From assembly GCA_017509785.1 (NCBI GenBank), contig JAFWOT010000002.1, positions 124,001 to 188,000 of the forward strand: a stretch of DNA of 64,000 nucleotides. Direction: 5' to 3'. This document shows, piece after piece, positions 60,818 through 64,000 of this stretch; position 1 is the stretch's first letter; each line of letters begins with the position of its first letter. The translations under genes were made by a program, and so were the position numbers. The notes under the pieces were generated by a model that did no database searches, was not told where the DNA came from, and saw only the letters and a list, made by a program, of their open reading frames with translations. The DNA comes from Clostridia bacterium (GTDB lineage Bacteria; Bacillota; Clostridia; Christensenellales; CAG-138).

Positions 60818-61894
60818 TTACGCCCTCTTGTAGAAGGGGAGCTCAACGCGCTCGCAGGGGATCTGACGGCCGCGCACGTCGATCGTCCAGACGGCGTCCT
60901 CGGGGACGTCCGCGGGGACTATCGCCATCGCATAGTTTCCGCCGAGGGAGGGAGCGGGGCCGCCGCTCGTGGTGAAGCCGACCTCTTCGCCGTTCATCAG
61001 AACGGGCATATGCTCGCGGGCAAGGCCCTTCAATACCTTGAGGCCGATGCGCTGGCGGGTCTTGGGCTGAATGAGAGCTTCACGCCCGATGAAGGCGGGC
61101 TTCTTGAACTTGATGGCGAAATCGACGCCGCACTCGACGGGGTTGATCTTGTCGCTCATCTCATGGCCGTAAAGGGGCATGGAAGCCTCGAAACGGAGGG
61201 TGTCGCGCGCGCCGAGAGCGCAGGGGAGAAGACCGAATTCGCGGCCCGCCTCAAGCAGCGCGGCATGGAGCTTCATCGCGTCTGCGGCGGCGCAGTAGAG
61301 CTCGACGCCGTCCTCGCCGGTGTAGCCGGTGCGGGAAACGAGGCACCTGACGCCCGCGACCACGTTGTTCTCGGTGAAGGTGTAGTTCTTCGCGGGGATC
61401 TCGCCGTAGTAACCGGCGGCCCGGAGGACCTCCTCGAACTTCGGTCCCTGGAGCGCGAGCTGCGCCCAGGAGGGGCTCTCGTTGATTATCTGGACGTCAC
61501 CCATGACGTTCTTCTTCATCCACTCGATATCCTTATCGGTGTTGGCCGCGTTGACGACGAACATATAGCGGTCGTCCGCGAACTTGTAGATGAGCACGTC
61601 GTCGACGGCGCCGCCGTCCTCATAGCACATGACGGCGTAGCGGCAGCGGCCGGGAGTCATGGAGGTGATGTCGTTGGTAACAAGGTTCTGGATGTAGTCG
61701 AACGCGGAATTGCCGACCACGAACACCTCGCCCATGTGCGAGACGTCGAAGAGCCCGCACGCCGTACGAACGGCCTTATGCTCCTCGATTATGGAGGTGT
61801 ACTGAACGGGCAGCGCCCAGCCGCCGAAATCGACCATCTTGCCGCCGAGAGCAATGTGCGCCTCGTAAAGCGGAGTTTTCTTGAGTTCGTCCAT
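60818..61894 (-). CDS. gcvT: Aminomethyltransferase (T protein)
   Basis: 358 aa. Moves the methylene group from GcvH to tetrahydrofolate, releasing ammonia. N-terminal 'KTPLYEAHIALGGKMVDFGG' and 'TACGLFDVSHMGEVFV', then 'CLVSRTGYTGEDGVELYC' and C-terminal 'GFTTSGGPAPSLGGNYAMA' mark the family. First gene of the operon gcvT-H-PA-PB; the lipoamide dehydrogenase (L protein) is not in the window. Confidence 0.96.
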   Translation of the reverse strand: MDELKKTPLYEAHIALGGKMVDFGGWALPVQYTSIIEEHKAVRTACGLFDVSHMGEVFVVGNSAFDYIQNLVTNDITSMTPGRCRYAVMCYEDGGAVDDVLIYKFADDRYMFVVNAANTDKDIEWMKKNVMGDVQIINESPSWAQLALQGPKFEEVLRAAGYYGEIPAKNYTFTENNVVAGVRCLVSRTGYTGEDGVELYCAAADAMKLHAALLEAGREFGLLPCALGARDTLRFEASMPLYGHEMSDKINPVECGVDFAIKFKKPAFIGREALIQPKTRQRIGLKVLKGLAREHMPVLMNGEEVGFTTSGGPAPSLGGNYAMAIVPADVPEDAVWTIDVRGRQIPCERVELPFYKRA

Positions 61895-61979
61895 TTTCTT
61901 TCCTTACCTTTGCTGATATTTTTTTGTGTAAATACGGAGCTTTTGCCGCCTTGCACGGCGTACTCGCATTATCCTCCCT

Positions 61980-62008
61980 ATTATATAACTAATTTATCGG
62001 CAGTTAAA
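61980..62008 (-). promoter_or_regulatory. Promoter of the gcv operon
   Basis: Minus strand TTTAAC (62008-62003), 17-base spacer, TATAAT (61985-61980). The leader of about 85 bases carries a GCCGTGCAAGGCGGC-type small hairpin but no recognisable glycine riboswitch. Confidence 0.75.
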
Positions 62009-62060
62009 GGGGGTTTCGGGATATATTTTGATATTTGAAAAAAACATATCCCCGCTCTTC

Positions 62061-62088
62061 TTGCATTTGTCGATTTGCAGAGTATAAT
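62061..62088 (+). promoter_or_regulatory. Promoter of the amidase gene
   Basis: TTGCAT (62061-62066), 16-base spacer, TATAAT (62083-62088), 30 bases before the start codon. Confidence 0.75.
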
Positions 62089-62117
62089 GTTGGTAACGAT
62101 AAAAAAGGAATGGAATT

Positions 62118-63314
62118 ATGAAACGGCTGACGTTTTTATTGGCGATCATATTTCTCCTCGGAAGCGTTTCGTGCATCGGCACGCAAAGGGAGCCCGAGGT
62201 CTTCGTTATACCCACGGATGAAGCGGCGCTGATACCCGCGACGGCGGCGCCCTCCGAGCCCGCGTCGGAAGCGCCGACGCCCGTTCCCACCGAGGTCCCG
62301 CCTGCGGAGACGCCCATCCCCACGGAGGCGCCGACGGCGGAGCCAACGCCCGCGCCCACTCCCGCGCCGACGAAGACGCCCGCGCCCACTCCCGCCCCGA
62401 CGAAGACGCCCGCGCCCACTCCGAAGCCCACCGATACGCCGAAGCCCACCGCAAAGCCCACGAACACCCCGAAGCCCACCGCAAAGCCCACGAACACCCC
62501 GAAGCCCACGGCGGCGCCGAACCCCGGCTCGAGCGAGAAGGTGTATTGGAACTCCTCGTGGAGATACGCGGACCGCTCGGTCATCCATACCGGCTCCGCG
62601 ACGCTCTATCATACCTCGTCGGATAAGCCGAAGCACTATACCGTCTGCGTCAACGCCGGCCACGGGACGCAGGGCGGTTCCTCCGTATACACGCTCTGCC
62701 ATCCCGACGGCTCACCCAAGGTCACGGGCGGCAGCACCGCCGAGGGCAGCATTTACGCCGTCGCCGTCTCGGGCGGGACGATGCTTTTAAACGGTCAGTC
62801 CGAAGCCGCCGCGAACCTCTCCCTTGCGAAAAAGCTCAGGGATCTCCTGCTTGAAAACGGTTTTGACGTGCTGATGATACGCGATTCGTCCGACGTCCAG
62901 CTCGACAACGTCGCAAGGACGGTCATGGCCAACAACGTCGCCGACTGCCACGTCGCCCTGCACTACGATTCGAGCGAGAGCGACAAGGGCCTCTACGTCT
63001 GCAACGTCGCGCAGGATCCGCGCTACCTCAACATGGAGCCCGTCAAGAGCCATCACCGTCAGCACGAGGCGTTCGCCTCCTGCATACTGTCGGGGGCGCG
63101 CTCCGGCGGAGTCAAGATCTACGGCACCGGCTCCTTCGAGTTCGATCTGACGCAGACCTCATATTCCACGATCCCCTCCGTCAATATCGAGTGCGGGGAC
63201 AAGGCCTCCGATACCTCCTCCGCCGCTCAGATGAAGATCGCAAGGGCGCTCCTGCAGGGCGTCATCGGCTTCTACAATTCCCGCGGAGCATCGGGAAACG
63301 ACGTGATCGGGTAA
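62118..63314 (+). CDS. Exported N-acetylmuramoyl-L-alanine amidase (Amidase_3) lipoprotein with Pro/Thr linker
   Basis: 398 aa. Lipobox 'LLGSVSC' (Cys at residue about 19). A long Pro/Thr linker (about residues 45-140; TPAPT, KPTNTP repeats) leads to the amidase domain (about 175-390). Zinc ligands and catalytic glutamate are visible: 'VCVNAGHGTQGG', 'EAAANLSLAKKLRDLL', 'DCHVALHYDSS' and 'SVNIECGDKAS'. It would cut the bond between MurNAc and the stem peptide in the cell wall. AAAGGA site. The linker closely resembles that of the DHHW protein at 12851-14221. Ends at a strong terminator. Confidence 0.92.
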   Translation: MKRLTFLLAIIFLLGSVSCIGTQREPEVFVIPTDEAALIPATAAPSEPASEAPTPVPTEVPPAETPIPTEAPTAEPTPAPTPAPTKTPAPTPAPTKTPAPTPKPTDTPKPTAKPTNTPKPTAKPTNTPKPTAAPNPGSSEKVYWNSSWRYADRSVIHTGSATLYHTSSDKPKHYTVCVNAGHGTQGGSSVYTLCHPDGSPKVTGGSTAEGSIYAVAVSGGTMLLNGQSEAAANLSLAKKLRDLLLENGFDVLMIRDSSDVQLDNVARTVMANNVADCHVALHYDSSESDKGLYVCNVAQDPRYLNMEPVKSHHRQHEAFASCILSGARSGGVKIYGTGSFEFDLTQTSYSTIPSVNIECGDKASDTSSAAQMKIARALLQGVIGFYNSRGASGNDVIG

Positions 63315-63337
63315 AACCCCGTCGGGAAAAGAATTTC

Positions 63338-63369
63338 AGCCGCGCGCCGAAAGGCTTCGCGGCTTTTTT
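63338..63369 (+). terminator. Terminator of the amidase gene
   Basis: AGCCGCG...CGCGGCT stem followed by TTTTT, 24 bases after the stop. Confidence 0.85.
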
Positions 63370-63476
63370 ATGCGGATCGGAAAGGGGCGGCATTCTCTCA
63401 CCAAATCTCCTTCTGCGGCGTATTATATCCTGAACGGCAAACCGTTCGGAAAATCCTTTGAAGGAGGCAAAACAAT

Positions 63477-63680
63477 ATGTGCAACAATCTCGGCAACAAC
63501 TGGTGGTGGATCATCGTCCTGCTTCTCATCGGCGAGAACGGCGGCTGCGGCTGCAATAACGACCGCTTCGACGGCTGCGGGAACAACTCCGCATGGTGGA
63601 TACTCATCCTCGCCCTGCTCGGCGCCTTCAACGGCGGCGTCGGCGACTGCGGCTGCGGGAATAATAACTGTGGCTGCTAA
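63477..63680 (+). CDS. Small Cys/Gly/Asn-rich membrane peptide, two internal repeats
   Basis: 67 aa with an excellent ribosome site (GAAGGAGG, 9 bases, ATG). Two repeats, each a Trp-rich hydrophobic stretch followed by a Cys/Gly/Asn block: NNWWWIIVLLLIG + CGCNN, then SAWWILILALLGAF + CGCGNNNCGC. Seven cysteines. The layout suggests a small membrane-bound peptide with metal-binding or disulfide ends, perhaps a spore-coat or envelope peptide, but no family is recognised. A GAACGG/CCGTTC hairpin precedes it (63432-63447), and it ends in a short hairpin at 63681-63704. Confidence 0.8.
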   Translation: MCNNLGNNWWWIIVLLLIGENGGCGCNNDRFDGCGNNSAWWILILALLGAFNGGVGDCGCGNNNCGC

Positions 63681-63880
63681 GATCGAAAACTCACGTTTTC
63701 GATCTTCCCGGGTTTGACTTTTTGCGCAGGAACGCGCAAATTTTGCCTGCGGCAAAACCGTCAAACCCGCAGGGGGTAAAGCCGCGTCCGGAGTTTGACT
63801 TTTTGCGCAGGACGTAAAGGGGCGGGGTTGGGCGTAAAGCGCGCAGTCCGCCCCGGCACGACGGCGGAAGATATAATACG
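63681..63880. repeat. Palindromic intergenic segment with a 20-bp direct repeat
   Basis: Hairpin GATCGAAAAC/GTTTTCGATC (63681-63704) terminates the small gene. A longer nested palindrome spans 63710-63768 (GGGTTTGAC...GTCAAACCC with inner TTTTGCC/GGCAAAA). The 20-mer GTTTGACTTTTTGCGCAGGA occurs at 63712 and 63793. No coding content. Confidence 0.8.
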
Positions 63881-64000
63881 CCTTCCCCCGGGGGAAGGCG
63901 CCGCCGCAGGCGGCGGATGAGGGACGAGGCAACGGCGAAGGATGGTTTCCGATAGGGCTTTTCCCTCATCAGTCATCCTCGCTTTGCTCGGCTGACAGCT
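63879..64000. repeat. MITE-like palindromic element, truncated by the window end
   Basis: Starts with the perfect palindrome CGCCTTCCCCCGGGGGAAGGCG, then CCGCCGCAGGCGGCGG, then GGATGAGGGA; near the right end TCCCTCATCAGTC appears in inverse orientation. Elements with CCTTCCCC...GATGAGGG ends are common in Oscillospiraceae as I recall. The right end is outside the window. Confidence 0.6.

Noticed and set aside
61895..61980. Glycine riboswitch upstream of gcvT
   Set aside because: The leader is too short (about 85 bases) and lacks the conserved glycine-aptamer blocks.

Overview
The window looks like chromosome of a GC-rich anaerobic Firmicute of class Clostridia (Oscillospiraceae/Christensenellaceae-like, probably uncultured). 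The grounds are: a GlgC/GlgD pair of ADP-glucose pyrophosphorylase subunits; a PyrK/PyrD type 1B dihydroorotate dehydrogenase together with PyrB/PyrI; a two-subunit glycine decarboxylase (GcvPA/GcvPB); a class I lysyl-tRNA synthetase; a CIRCE-controlled hsp20; and strong AGGAGG ribosome sites with sigma-A promoters. Composition is about 60% G+C by eye, with several clearly lower-GC patches that look acquired. I cannot name a species.

Layout. 1-5853: glycogen operon on the minus strand (glgB-glgC-glgD-glgA, then the start of a possible QueG-like gene). 5923-9256: tRNA-Leu(UAA) followed by a hairpin-rich tandem array that repeats the tRNA 3' end, a decayed prophage tail module, a Fic-domain gene and a tiny Cys-rich peptide. 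9267-14318: lysK, eno and an exported DHHW-family protein. 14340-17864: a duplicated promoter cassette with small exported proteins, then rplJ-rplL behind an L10 leader, and a DUF4854-like lipoprotein. 17874-19423: a NitT/TauT-type ABC transporter lacking its binding protein. 19478-29180: M32 carboxypeptidase, then the pyrimidine operon pyrC-K-D-F-E-B-I and pepF. 29209-35866: alaX-like editing gene and a DUF4353-like lipoprotein; an S9 peptidase, a radical SAM/SPASM enzyme and a zinc-ribbon protein with repeated YAxP motifs, read here as a candidate peptide-modification locus. 35934-43386: murG, a HEAT-methyltransferase fusion, a MATE exporter, a secreted pullulanase and a flavodoxin. 43401-46001: small lipoprotein, membrane protein, NUDIX, msrA, zinc ribbon. 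46074-51531: hsp20, a 2-kb low-GC cassette bounded by copies of the hsp20 3' end, unknown genes, and a phosphofructokinase with pyrophosphate-type active-site residues. 51545-56042: a ThrE-like exporter and an isolated phage neck-like gene cassette. 56033-62008: YdcF-like protein and the glycine cleavage operon gcvT-H-PA-PB with a decayed duplicate of the gcvPB 3' end. 62061-64000: an exported amidase, a small Cys/Gly/Asn-rich membrane peptide, and palindromic repeats running off the window.

How the parts work together. The glg genes store glucose as glycogen; the pullulanase, phosphofructokinase and enolase fit saccharolytic metabolism of alpha-glucans. The pyr cluster makes UMP from carbamoyl phosphate. 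The gcv operon supplies one-carbon units from glycine. Several exported proteins (DHHW, amidase, pullulanase, DUF4353-like) point to active cell-surface biology.

The most unusual material is (a) the tRNA-Leu 3'-end array whose units keep the same fold while exchanging stem sequences, (b) the zinc-ribbon/radical SAM/S9 locus, (c) duplications of gene ends or promoters flanking foreign-looking DNA at hsp20, gcvPB, tRNA-Leu and at 14.4/15.1 kb, (d) a Fic protein that seems to carry its antitoxin as an N-terminal domain, and (e) a small stand-alone phage neck cassette. All family assignments rest on reading motifs by eye; no database search was possible.
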